DNA from: Anaerolineales bacterium
GTDB taxonomy: Bacteria > Chloroflexota > Anaerolineae > Anaerolineales > DRMV01
Assembly (NCBI GenBank): GCA_026985785.1
Contig: JALSPT010000188.1
Location: forward strand, 1-30,989
Reading direction: 5' to 3'
DNA: 30,989 nucleotides
Below, in pieces: positions 1 through 6,468 of this stretch (position 1 is its first letter; the number at the start of each line of letters is the position of its first letter). A program made the position numbers and the translations under genes. The notes below the pieces were generated by a model. The model made no database searches, was not told the origin of the DNA, and was given only the letters and a program-made list of their open reading frames with translations.

Positions 1-129
1 AATAGCCTGATGGACACGCTCAACAGCGCAGCCTCGGCGTTCAGCAGCAGCCCCAGCAGCAGCGGCGGCTTTTCCGGCGGCGGAGGCGGAGGAGGCGGTG
101 GTGGCGGCGGCTCCAGCGGATTCGGATAG
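1..129 (+). CDS. C-terminal end of a probable DUF2207-type membrane protein (partial)
   Basis: The frame is open from the first base and stops with TAG at 127-129, giving 42 residues. The visible part is a Ser/Ala stretch followed by an almost pure glycine tail (residues 22-37 of the fragment) ending in SSGFG. Tails of this kind close many bacterial DUF2207 predicted membrane proteins, where the bulk of the protein lies upstream. No catalytic or membrane part is visible, so the family call rests only on the tail and on the neighbouring membrane/zinc-ribbon gene 24 bases downstream. Any other Gly-rich-tailed surface protein would look the same here. Confidence 0.55.
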   Translation, partial: NSLMDTLNSAASAFSSSPSSSGGFSGGGGGGGGGGGGSSGFG

Positions 130-153
130 ACTCTATCTCCCGGAGGGAACAGC

Positions 154-744
154 ATGAACGTCGGAAAAACCAGCGGTTGGATTGCCATCGGGCTGGCCGT
201 GGCCGCCCTGTTGCTGGCGGGCGGCTTCGTGGGCAGCGGCCTCGCCGTGCATAGGCTCACCGTGCCGGGCGCGGTGCTGGGCTTCATCCTTTTCGGTGCA
301 TTACCCGCTTTGGTGCTGGGCGCGATCGGCGTGTATCTGGTGGTCAAAGGCAAGAGCGAAGCCGCCGAAGCCGCCGAGGCCGAAAAACTCCAGCGCCTGC
401 TGGGAATGATTCAAAGCCATGGGCAAGTCTCGCTCGGGCAGGTAATGGTCGAACTGAAGATGACGCGCGAACAAATCACCCAGGCCATCTACGACCTGGT
501 CAGCCTGGGGCTGTTCACCGGCTACATCGATTGGGACAGCATGACCTTTTACGCCAGCGACGCCGCCAAAGTGGTCAGCAACATCTGCCCCAACTGCGGC
601 GGCACCCGCGAATTCGTCGGCAAGGGCATTGTGAAGTGCCCCTACTGCGGGGCGACGCTTTTCATTCCGCCCGATGCACCCAACACTCGCGCCGAACCCA
701 AGCCCCCGCAAAACTCGTCGGCCCCGCCCTCGAAAGCCTCGTGA
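154..744 (+). CDS. Membrane protein with winged-helix-like domain and C-terminal zinc ribbon
   Basis: The protein has 196 residues. Two hydrophobic segments (about 8-32 and 39-64) should anchor it in the membrane. They are followed by an Ala/Glu-rich helix, then a region at about 79-135 that reads like a winged-helix fold (a helix, then VSLGQVMVELKMTREQITQAI). A zinc ribbon follows, with CPNCGG at 145 and CPYCGA at 162. The tail from 170 is Pro-rich and probably disordered. A strong ribosome site (GGAGGG) lies 7 bases before the ATG, and the gene follows the Gly-rich membrane protein by 24 bases, so the two are probably co-transcribed. The function is not known. The layout suggests a membrane-bound sensor or adaptor using protein or nucleic-acid contacts, which is inference. 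Confidence 0.72.
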   Translation: MNVGKTSGWIAIGLAVAALLLAGGFVGSGLAVHRLTVPGAVLGFILFGALPALVLGAIGVYLVVKGKSEAAEAAEAEKLQRLLGMIQSHGQVSLGQVMVELKMTREQITQAIYDLVSLGLFTGYIDWDSMTFYASDAAKVVSNICPNCGGTREFVGKGIVKCPYCGATLFIPPDAPNTRAEPKPPQNSSAPPSKAS

Positions 745-757
745 AGCCTCGGACTGC

Positions 758-957
758 GGGTGCACTCAAATGTTGTAGATAAGGCTATCGTATGGCCAGA
801 TCTCTCCCCACCCCCTGGCGGAGGCTTGTCCTTCGTTAGGACAGCCTCCGCCTTCCCCCTCCCCTCCCTTCAGTAAGGGAGGGGAGGGGGCGGCCGCCGT
901 AGGCGGCGGGGGAGGGGTGAGATCCCGAAAAGTGCTTCTACGGCATTTGCTTGCACC
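758..957 (+). mobile_element. MITE-like 200-bp element, copy 1 (upstream of recA)
   Basis: The element starts GGGTGCACTCAAATG and ends CATTTGCTTGCACC. Its first and last 21 bases (759-779 and 937-957) are inverted repeats with three mismatches. It is flanked by a direct duplication, CTCGGACTGC at 748-757 and at 958-967, as expected of transposition with a 9-10 bp target duplication. It has no coding capacity. A nearly identical copy lies at 20140-20339 on the same strand, also with its own target duplication. The interior (799-924) is a set of three hairpins bounded by GATCTC and GAGATC. It lies between the zinc-ribbon gene and the recA promoter and does not interrupt either gene. The parent transposase is not in the window. 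Confidence 0.85.
799..924 (+). repeat. Inner hairpin repeat of MITE copy 1 (GATCTC...GAGATC family)
   Basis: The repeat is bounded by GATCTCTCCCC and GGGGTGAGATC, which can pair as an outer stem. Inside are three hairpins: one with arms around GGCGGAGGC and GCCTCCGCC, a C/G-rich hairpin CCCCTCCCCTCCC with its complement, and GGCCGCC/GGCGGC. The same ends and the same central C/G-rich hairpin occur in MITE copy 2 (20181-20306) and in the two repeats inside the uvrA frame (30416-30510 and 30908-30989). It is therefore a family in its own right that the MITE carries. The loop TTCAGTAA (869-876) is the reverse complement of the loop in copy 2. Confidence 0.75.
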
Positions 958-974
958 CTCGGACTGCTTTCCCC

Positions 975-1003
975 TTGTCAGCATTCCCGGAATGCAGTAC
1001 ACT
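975..1003 (+). promoter_or_regulatory. recA promoter with palindromic operator in the spacer
   Basis: TTGTCA (975-980) and TACACT (998-1003) are separated by exactly 17 bases, a good match to the main bacterial sigma factor consensus. The spacer holds a perfect palindrome, GCATTCC-C-GGAATGC (981-995). A repressor bound there would cover the RNA polymerase site. In most bacteria recA is controlled by LexA, so a LexA-type operator is the natural guess. The sequence does not match the E. coli (CTGT-N8-ACAG) or Bacillus (GAAC-N4-GTTC) boxes. The transcript leader would be about 35 bases. The promoter is read from sequence; the repressor identity is inference. Confidence 0.7.
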
Positions 1004-1043
1004 TTAGAAAGCAGAGAAGCATCTCAAACCACGGAGCATTATC

Positions 1044-2054
1044 TTGGTCATGGACGAAGGCAAACGCAACGCCTTACAGCAGGCGGTTTCGGAGATCACC
1101 AAGCGTTACGGCGAAGGCGCTATCATGCGCTTGGGCGAAGCGCACCACCTGCAGGTGGAGGCCATCCCCACGGGCGCGCTCTCACTGGACATCGCGTTGG
1201 GCATCGGCGGCATTCCTCGCGGGCGCATCACGGAGATCTACGGGCCGGAATCTTCGGGGAAGACCACCCTGTGCCTCCACATCGTGGCCGAAGCCCAACG
1301 TCTGGGCGGCATGGCCGCTTTCGTGGACATGGAGCACGCCCTCGACCCCTTCTACGCCGAAGCGATCGGCGTGGACGTGGACAACCTGCTCATCTCCCAG
1401 CCCGATACGGGCGAGCAGGCGCTGGAAATCGTGGAAACCTTGGTGCGTTCGGGCGCGGTGGACGTCATTGTCATCGACTCCGTTGCCGCCCTGGTACCGC
1501 GAGCCGAAATCGAAGGCGACATGGGTGACGCCTCGATGGGTATGCAAGCCCGATTGATGTCCCAGGCGCTACGAAAGCTCTCAGGCGCCATCAAACAAAC
1601 CAACACCGCCGTGATCTTCACTAACCAGTTGCGTCAAAAAATCGGGGTTATGTTCGGCAACCCCGAAACCACCCCCGGCGGGCTGGCACTCAAGTTCTAC
1701 GCCTCGGTGCGGATGGACATCCGCCGCATTCAGGCCATCAAAGTCGGCTCGGAAATCATCGGCAACCGCACACGCGTCAAGGTAGTCAAAAACAAAGTCG
1801 CCCCGCCTTTCCGTCAGGCCGAGTTCGACATCCTGTACGGCATCGGCATCTCGCGCGAAGGCGACGTGCTGGACTTGGCCGTCAACATGGATATTGTCAC
1901 CAAACGAGGCTCGCATTACTCCTACGGCGACTTGCGGCTGGGGCAGGGGCGCGAAAACGTCAAAACCTTCTTGCGAGAGCACCCTGACTTGCTGGACGAA
2001 ATCGAAGGCGCAGTGCGCGAAGCCCTGCTCGGCCCACCGATGGAAGCCAATTGA
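1044..2054 (+). CDS. recA: RecA recombinase
   Basis: RecA forms an ATP-dependent filament on single-stranded DNA, drives strand exchange and stimulates LexA self-cleavage. The 336-residue protein shows the Walker A motif GPESSGKT (67-74), Walker B VIVIDS (about 141-146), the loop L1 region with MGMQARLMSQALRKL, and loop L2 with NQLRQKIGVMFGNPETTPGG. The C-terminus is short and lacks the long acidic tail of the E. coli protein. Two starts are possible: TTG at 1044 or ATG at 1050. The ribosome site CGGAG (1032-1036) is 7 bases from the TTG and 13 from the ATG, so spacing favours TTG although the ATG is the conventional choice. A palindrome-bearing promoter precedes it and a long hairpin follows 10 bases after the stop. 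Confidence 0.98.
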   Translation: MVMDEGKRNALQQAVSEITKRYGEGAIMRLGEAHHLQVEAIPTGALSLDIALGIGGIPRGRITEIYGPESSGKTTLCLHIVAEAQRLGGMAAFVDMEHALDPFYAEAIGVDVDNLLISQPDTGEQALEIVETLVRSGAVDVIVIDSVAALVPRAEIEGDMGDASMGMQARLMSQALRKLSGAIKQTNTAVIFTNQLRQKIGVMFGNPETTPGGLALKFYASVRMDIRRIQAIKVGSEIIGNRTRVKVVKNKVAPPFRQAEFDILYGIGISREGDVLDLAVNMDIVTKRGSHYSYGDLRLGQGRENVKTFLREHPDLLDEIEGAVREALLGPPMEAN

Positions 2055-2063
2055 ACAGCGCCT

Positions 2064-2122
2064 CCTGATGGGCGCGAGACGCCGTCCAACCCCCGGTTGG
2101 GCTGCCTCTCGTGGGCATCAGG
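2064..2122 (+). terminator. Long imperfect hairpin directly after recA
   Basis: Bases 2064-2079 pair with 2107-2122 with only a two-base mismatch and one G-T pair. The stem continues inward after a mismatch, to a tip where CCAACC (2086-2091) pairs with GGTTGG (2095-2100). The whole 59 bases therefore fold as one hairpin. No T run follows, so it is not a textbook intrinsic terminator. It may instead stabilise the recA mRNA end, act as a Rho-assisted terminator, or begin a structured RNA running to 2404. Confidence 0.55.
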
Positions 2123-2376
2123 CCCGACATGTCAAGCGCATGGCAAGCCTTTCAGACGACAATTCCCGCCATGCGCTGCCACGGCTGGTCAACGGAACAC
2201 CGAAGTGCTGTTGCCCGGATAGATGCATTCCGCCTTGCGGCGGTTTCGACTATCCCGAACCACAACCCTGCTCAGACGCTGCCGACCGGGCGGCAAAGCG
2301 CAGGGGTTACAGCCCTCCCAACAACCTCTCGCGGCGGTACGCCACCGCGGGTTGGTGTGTTCTCCGTGTATTTCCT
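2123..2376 (+). other. Gene-free recA-recX gap with successive hairpins, possible small RNA
   Basis: No convincing coding frame is present. AGCGCATGGC (2135-2144) pairs perfectly with GCCATGCGCT (2168-2177). GGATAG (2217-2222) pairs with CTATCC (2250-2255) around an inner CCGCC/GGCGG hairpin (2230-2243). A further hairpin covers about 2318-2355 (CGCGG with CCGCG, AACC with GGTT). The run ends at a clear intrinsic terminator (2377-2404) lying only 19 bases before recX. This looks like a structured leader, or a small RNA of up to about 280 bases. I searched by eye for RNase P, SRP, tmRNA and common riboswitch motifs and saw none. Confidence 0.4.
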
Positions 2377-2404
2377 GGCCGTGGCACCCTGTCACGGCCT
2401 TTTT
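2377..2404 (+). terminator. Intrinsic terminator before recX
   Basis: GGCCGTG (2377-2383) pairs with CACGGCC (2393-2399) and is followed by TTTTT (2400-2404). It ends the recA transcript or a small RNA encoded in the gap. It could also act as an attenuator for recX, whose ATG is 19 bases downstream. Confidence 0.8.
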
Positions 2405-2423
2405 GCATGCCCACGGGGCAGTC

Positions 2424-3107
2424 ATGGCTCGTAAAATCACCGCCATCAGGGCGCAAAAACGCCATCCCCAACGGGTCAACATCTACCTCGACGGCGAATT
2501 CGCCTTCGGGTTGGCCCGCATCGTGGCGGCGTGGCTCCAGGTAGGGCAGGAACTCAGCGAACAAGACATCGCCCGCCTGCAACGAGAAGATGCTCGCGAG
2601 CAAGCCTATCAACAGGCACTGCGCTATCTGGGCTATCGGCCACGCACCACGCACGAAATTCGGCGCCACCTGGAACGCAAGGGCGTGGCCGAAGAGATCA
2701 TCGCCGCCGTGCTGGAGCGGCTGAGTGACCTGGGGTTGGTCGACGACGAAGCCTTTGCCCACGCGTGGGTAGCATCTCGGATGCACAACCGCCCGCGTAG
2801 CCGCCGTGCCCTGCACGCCGAACTTCGCCAAAAAGGGCTGCCTGAAGCCATCATCCAGGAAGCCCTTGCCGAAGTGGACGAAGCCGCCGGGGCCTACCTG
2901 GCAGCCCAAAAAGGCGCCCGGCGCTACCGACACTTGCCCTGGCCGGCTTTTCGGCAAAAGATGAGCGCCTACCTTGCCCGGCGCGGCTTTCCCTACACCG
3001 TGATACGCGAAGCCGTACAAAGGGCATGGCAAGAGATTCACCCCCACACCCCCTCGGCATCGTCCGAGGTTACCCCCAACGACGAGGAACCGCCATGCAT
3101 GGATTAA
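2424..3107 (+). CDS. recX: RecX, regulator of RecA
   Basis: RecX binds RecA filaments and limits their growth and activity. The protein has 227 residues. After a short N-terminal strand region (MARKITAIRAQKRHPQRVNIYLDGEFAFGL split over about 1-30) it shows the helical RecX repeats: ALRYLGYRPRTTHEIRRHL at about 64, the hallmark LGLVDDEAFAHAWV at about 105, and RSRRALHAELRQKGLPE at about 127. The start is the ATG at 2424, preceded by ACGGGG. The longer open frame upstream runs through the terminator and is not protein-like. The C-terminus overlaps the rny start by 13 bases, suggesting translational coupling. The order recA-recX is common, but here a terminator separates the two. Confidence 0.93.
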   Translation: MARKITAIRAQKRHPQRVNIYLDGEFAFGLARIVAAWLQVGQELSEQDIARLQREDAREQAYQQALRYLGYRPRTTHEIRRHLERKGVAEEIIAAVLERLSDLGLVDDEAFAHAWVASRMHNRPRSRRALHAELRQKGLPEAIIQEALAEVDEAAGAYLAAQKGARRYRHLPWPAFRQKMSAYLARRGFPYTVIREAVQRAWQEIHPHTPSASSEVTPNDEEPPCMD

Positions 3108-4636
3108 TCGCCCCCCTCACCTTGTTAGCCATCTTTATCGTCGCTTTAGGTCTGGGCGTTGCCGTCGGCTACTGGTGGAAAGAACGCCGCGACAAACAAC
3201 GCCTGGCCGACGTGGCCTCGGAAGCCCAACGAATGCTCCAAGAGGCCAAAGACCAAGCTCGCGAAATCGTCTTACACGCCAAGGACGAAGTTTTAGCCCT
3301 CCGCCAGGAAAACGAAGAACGAATCAACCGTGCCCGGCGCGAACTGCACCGCGAAGAAGAGCGCCTACAACGCCGGCGGCAAGAACTCGACCGCCGCGCC
3401 GAAAACTTGGAGCGGCGGGAACAAGCCCTCAACAAACGCCAAAGCAGCCTCGACCGCCGCGCCAACGAGATCGAGCGCCTCTATCAGCAACAGGCCGAAC
3501 AATTGCAGCGCATCGCCCAGATGAGCGTGGAAGATGCCCGCGCGCAACTGCTGGCCGAGGTGGAAAAAGAAGCCCGCGCCGACATGGCACGCATCATCCG
3601 TCAGGTAGAAACCGAAGCCAAAGAAGAAGGCGAAAAACGCGCCCGCAAGTTGATCGCCCTCGCCATTCAAAGGGTGGCCTCGGAGCACGTCTCCGAAATC
3701 ACCACCTCGGTCGTGCCGTTGCCTTCGGACGACATGAAAGGCCGCATCATTGGCCGCAGCGGGCGCAACATCCGAGCCTTCGAGCAGGCCGCCGGCGTGG
3801 ACGTCATCGTGGACGACACCCCCGAGGCCGTGACGATTTCATCCTTCGATCCGGTGCGCCGCGAAATCGCCCGCCGGGCGCTGACCAAACTGGTACTCGA
3901 TGGGCGCATCCACCCGGCGCACATCGAAAAAGTGGTCGCCAAAGAGCGCGAAGAAGTCGAGCGCATCATCGTCGAAGCCGGCGAAGAGGCGGCTTACGAA
4001 GCGGGCGTCGCTGGGCTGCACCCCGACATCCTGAAAATGCTGGGGCGGCTGAAGTTCCGCACCTCGTACGGCCAAAACCAACTGGAGCACGCCGTGGAAA
4101 CCGCCAAACTGGCCGCCGTGATTGCTGCCGAACTGGGAGCCGACGTCGAAGTGGCCAAGGCTGGCGGCCTGCTGCACGACATCGGCAAGGCCATGGACCA
4201 CAGCCTGGAAGGCACCCACGCCCTCATCGGCGCCGAATTTCTCAAACGGTACGGCGTGAGTGAGAAAGTGGTCAACGCCGTGGCTGCCCACCACCACGAA
4301 GTGGAGCAGCAAAGCGTAGAAGCCATCATCGTCGAAGCAGCCGATGCCATCAGCGGCGCCCGCCCCGGCGCCCGCCGAGAAAGCCTGGAGGATTACCTCA
4401 AGCGCGTGCGGGCGCTGGAGGAAATTGCCAATGCCTTCAAAGGAGTGAACGAAAGTTACGCCCTCCAGGCCGGGCGAGAAATCCGCATCATCGTCCGCCC
4501 CGAAGAAATCGACGACCTGGAAGCCGCCCGCCTGGCGCGCGACATTGCCAAGAAAGTCGAGGAAAACCTGCAATACCCCGGGCAAATCAAAGTCACCGTG
4601 ATTCGCGAAACCCGGGCGGTGGATTACGCCAAGTAG
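3095..4636 (+). CDS. rny: Ribonuclease Y
   Basis: RNase Y is the membrane-anchored endoribonuclease that starts mRNA decay in many bacteria lacking RNase E. The protein has 513 residues, the normal family length. It shows an N-terminal membrane helix (about 5-27), a long charged coiled coil (about 30-190, rich in Arg/Glu), a KH RNA-binding domain with GRIIGRSGRNIRAFE (about 212-226), and an HD domain whose metal-binding motif LLHDIGKA is intact, with AHHHEVE further on. The ATG at 3095 follows GAGGAA by 7 bases and puts the membrane helix at the very N-terminus. Start codons further upstream would add a charged leader and are rejected. It overlaps recX by 13 bases, so recX-rny form one unit, closed by a perfect terminator. 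Confidence 0.96.
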   Translation: MHGLIAPLTLLAIFIVALGLGVAVGYWWKERRDKQRLADVASEAQRMLQEAKDQAREIVLHAKDEVLALRQENEERINRARRELHREEERLQRRRQELDRRAENLERREQALNKRQSSLDRRANEIERLYQQQAEQLQRIAQMSVEDARAQLLAEVEKEARADMARIIRQVETEAKEEGEKRARKLIALAIQRVASEHVSEITTSVVPLPSDDMKGRIIGRSGRNIRAFEQAAGVDVIVDDTPEAVTISSFDPVRREIARRALTKLVLDGRIHPAHIEKVVAKEREEVERIIVEAGEEAAYEAGVAGLHPDILKMLGRLKFRTSYGQNQLEHAVETAKLAAVIAAELGADVEVAKAGGLLHDIGKAMDHSLEGTHALIGAEFLKRYGVSEKVVNAVAAHHHEVEQQSVEAIIVEAADAISGARPGARRESLEDYLKRVRALEEIANAFKGVNESYALQAGREIRIIVRPEEIDDLEAARLARDIAKKVEENLQYPGQIKVTVIRETRAVDYAK

Positions 4637-4643
4637 AAACACG

Positions 4644-4676
4644 CCGGGCGCGACCATCTGGTCGCGCCCGGTTTTT
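4644..4676 (+). terminator. Intrinsic terminator of recX-rny
   Basis: A perfect 12-bp stem, CCGGGCGCGACC (4644-4655) with GGTCGCGCCCGG (4660-4671), has a four-base loop and is followed by TTTTT (4672-4676). It lies 7 bases after the rny stop. Confidence 0.95.
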
Positions 4677-4712
4677 CGTTCGCCCGAAGTTTTCTTCACA
4701 GGGAGGTGTCAC

Positions 4713-5132
4713 ATGTCCAAATCGGCAAGGCTCATCCTGGCAGGGGCTTTGAGCGCCCTCCTGCTCCTGCTACTTGGTGCGTGCAGCAACCGCCCCCCCG
4801 CACCGCAAAAGGTCACCGCCGAACAGAATGGCAAAACCATCACCCTCCGGCCAGGGCAGGAAGTGATCATCCTGCTCGAAGCCAACCCCACCACAGGCTA
4901 CGCGTGGGAAGTAGCCCAGGTCGACGAGGGCATCCTCCAACAAATCGGCGAGACCGGTTATACACCGGAAGCCACGTCGCCCGGCGTGGTAGGCGCAGGC
5001 GGCACGGCAGCCTTTCGCTTTCAGGCCGTGGCCCAGGGCACAACCACCCTCCAACTGGCCTACCGCCGCCCGTGGGAAACGGACAAGCCCCCCGCTACGA
5101 CCTTCACGCTGACCGTTCGAGTCCGCCCATAA
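4713..5132 (+). CDS. Chagasin-like (I42) protease-inhibitor lipoprotein
   Basis: The 139-residue protein starts with a lipoprotein signal: a hydrophobic stretch (7-21) and a lipobox ending LGAC, so the mature Cys would be 24. The rest is one domain with the three inhibitor loops of the chagasin family, NPTTGY (about 55-60) followed by W, the Gly-rich GVVGAGG loop (about 92-98), and RRPWE (about 118-122). Members of this family block papain-type cysteine proteases. In bacteria the physiological target is usually unknown and could be an endogenous or an external protease. The ribosome site GGGAGG is 7 bases from the ATG. It stands alone after the rny terminator and converges with the AIM24 gene. 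Confidence 0.85.
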   Translation: MSKSARLILAGALSALLLLLLGACSNRPPAPQKVTAEQNGKTITLRPGQEVIILLEANPTTGYAWEVAQVDEGILQQIGETGYTPEATSPGVVGAGGTAAFRFQAVAQGTTTLQLAYRRPWETDKPPATTFTLTVRVRP

Positions 5133-5202
5133 CCCACCCAAGGCGCGCTGCTGCGGCGCAGCCTCCACCCATTGGTAGGCTGCACCGCCAGCAGGAGCAG
5201 AT

Positions 5203-5886
5203 TCAACTGCGCTTTGTCGGGATGTAGCGGGCAATCTTCATCGCCAGGTTGACGATCGGCATGGTCTGCAGCCACACCTTGCCCGGGCCGGTCAGCGTAG
5301 CCAAAAACAGCCCCTCGCCGGAGAAAAAGATGTTCTTCAGCCCCTTGACGCGGTCGATGCTGTAAGTGACCGTGGGCTCGAAAGCGGCAATGTGGCCGGG
5401 GTCGATTTTCAGCGTCTGCCCTTGCTGAAGGGTATATTCGCGCACCTCGCCGGCAATCTCCAGAAACGCCAGACCGGGGCCGGTAATCTTTTGTAAGAAG
5501 AAGCCCTCGCCGCCGAAAAATCCGGCCCCCAGGCGTTTGTGGAAGTGCATCTCCAGTTGCACGCCCTCTTGAGCGCACATGAAAGCATCCCGCTGAGCGA
5601 TCACGCTCTGCCCGGCAGCCAGTTCCAGAGGAATAATTTTGCCCGGCGCCTCAGGGGTAAACACCACCAGACAGCGATTGCCGCGACAGGTGTAAGTCGT
5701 CATAAACAACGACTCACCCGCCAGCATCCGCCCCAACCCTTTCATCAAACCGCCCTTGGTATCGGTGGTCATCTCCACCGGGCCGCCCATCCAGGCCATA
5801 CCGCCCGCTTCGGTGTAAACGGCTTCGTTGGCGCCCAAAATGATATCAACAGCCTGCATCACTGTACCGGTAATCGTGTATTCCAT
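5203..5886 (-). CDS. AIM24 / TIGR00266 family protein
   Basis: The 227-residue protein consists of repeated beta-rich, Gly-rich stretches typical of the AIM24 family: EAGGMAWM near residue 27, GEGFFLQKITGPG near 125 and GEGLFLATLTGPGKVW near 190, the last two being an internal repeat. No enzymatic activity is established for bacterial members; the mitochondrial namesake helps organise inner-membrane complexes. The ATG at 5886 is preferred over that at 5892 because AAGGAG ends 6 bases before it, while it touches the upstream ATG directly. An extended -10 promoter lies in the 54-base gap to the SH3 gene, so it may be transcribed alone as well as from the upstream operon. Confidence 0.88.
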   Translation of the reverse strand: MEYTITGTVMQAVDIILGANEAVYTEAGGMAWMGGPVEMTTDTKGGLMKGLGRMLAGESLFMTTYTCRGNRCLVVFTPEAPGKIIPLELAAGQSVIAQRDAFMCAQEGVQLEMHFHKRLGAGFFGGEGFFLQKITGPGLAFLEIAGEVREYTLQQGQTLKIDPGHIAAFEPTVTYSIDRVKGLKNIFFSGEGLFLATLTGPGKVWLQTMPIVNLAMKIARYIPTKRS

Positions 5887-5927
5887 CTCCATCTCCTTAT
5901 GGGGGAAGAAACGAACACGCCGTTTTC

Positions 5928-5936
5928 AGTATAGCA
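5928..5936 (-). promoter_or_regulatory. Extended -10 promoter for the AIM24 gene
   Basis: On the minus strand TGCTATACT reads as an extended -10 (TG-n-TATACT) about 40 bases before the start codon. No good -35 is visible at 16-18 bases upstream, which is tolerated for extended -10 promoters. Confidence 0.4.
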
Positions 5937-5940
5937 CCCC

Positions 5941-6468
5941 TCAGGGCGTAGCAGGCGCAGCAAGCGTAGGGGTGGGCGGCACCACGCCGAGATAATTGGA
6001 CACAGCCCAACCGCCACGCGCGGCGTCATGGGGGGCTTCCAAGCGCCACCAGGTGTAACCATCGGCGCTGCGGGGGCCATCGACGACGCGAAAGGCTTCC
6101 CCCTCTTTCGCCAACGCCAGCACCACCGCTTTGAGCGAAGGCTTGGCACGCAACCGCAACCCGTCGCCGCCCGTGCCGCGAATTTGCACCAGCGCGCCCA
6201 CCGCGATGCTGTTGCTCGGAGGCGGCGGGGGAGCAATCGGCGTAGGGGTGGGCGCGGCTGGCGTGGGCGTCATCAGCAGGGTCGCCGTGGGGCTGGGGGC
6301 AGGCACCACCGTCAGGACAGCCATCGGCACGGCAGGCGCCCCCTTCGGGCGGAGCATCCAAAGCACCAACCACACTCCCCCTAAAATGCCTAACGCGATC
6401 ACCACCGCGCCGCCCCAAACCCACGGATCACGCCACGGCGGCAGGGGATGCTCTGCGTACCCTTTCAT
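5941..6468 (-). CDS. Single-pass membrane protein with extracellular SH3-like domain
   Basis: The 175-residue protein has a short cytoplasmic N-terminus, one membrane helix (about 17-38) and a long Pro/Thr linker (about 44-84, with repeated PTP units). A bacterial SH3 domain follows (about 87-162), with LRLRAKPS, a VVDGPRSADGYTWWRLE core and GGWAVSNYL at its end. Such domains usually bind cell-wall or surface ligands outside the membrane. Its ATG overlaps the stop of the Ca2+/H+ exchanger (ATGA, 6465-6468), so the two are translationally coupled. The exact function is unknown. Confidence 0.8.
   Translation of the reverse strand: MKGYAEHPLPPWRDPWVWGGAVVIALGILGGVWLVLWMLRPKGAPAVPMAVLTVVPAPSPTATLLMTPTPAAPTPTPIAPPPPPSNSIAVGALVQIRGTGGDGLRLRAKPSLKAVVLALAKEGEAFRVVDGPRSADGYTWWRLEAPHDAARGGWAVSNYLGVVPPTPTLAAPATP

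Noticed and set aside
758..957. CRISPR array or tandem repeat upstream of recA
   Set aside because: It is a single 200-bp element with inverted ends and a target duplication; there are no regularly spaced direct repeats.
975..1003. Known LexA box in the recA promoter
   Set aside because: The palindrome does not match the E. coli, Bacillus or alphaproteobacterial LexA consensus, so only a novel operator is proposed.
2305..2316. Twelve-base match GGTTACAGCCCT shared with 23398-23409, both in gene-free stretches
   Set aside because: Several tens of 12-base matches are expected by chance in 31 kb; the flanks do not align convincingly.
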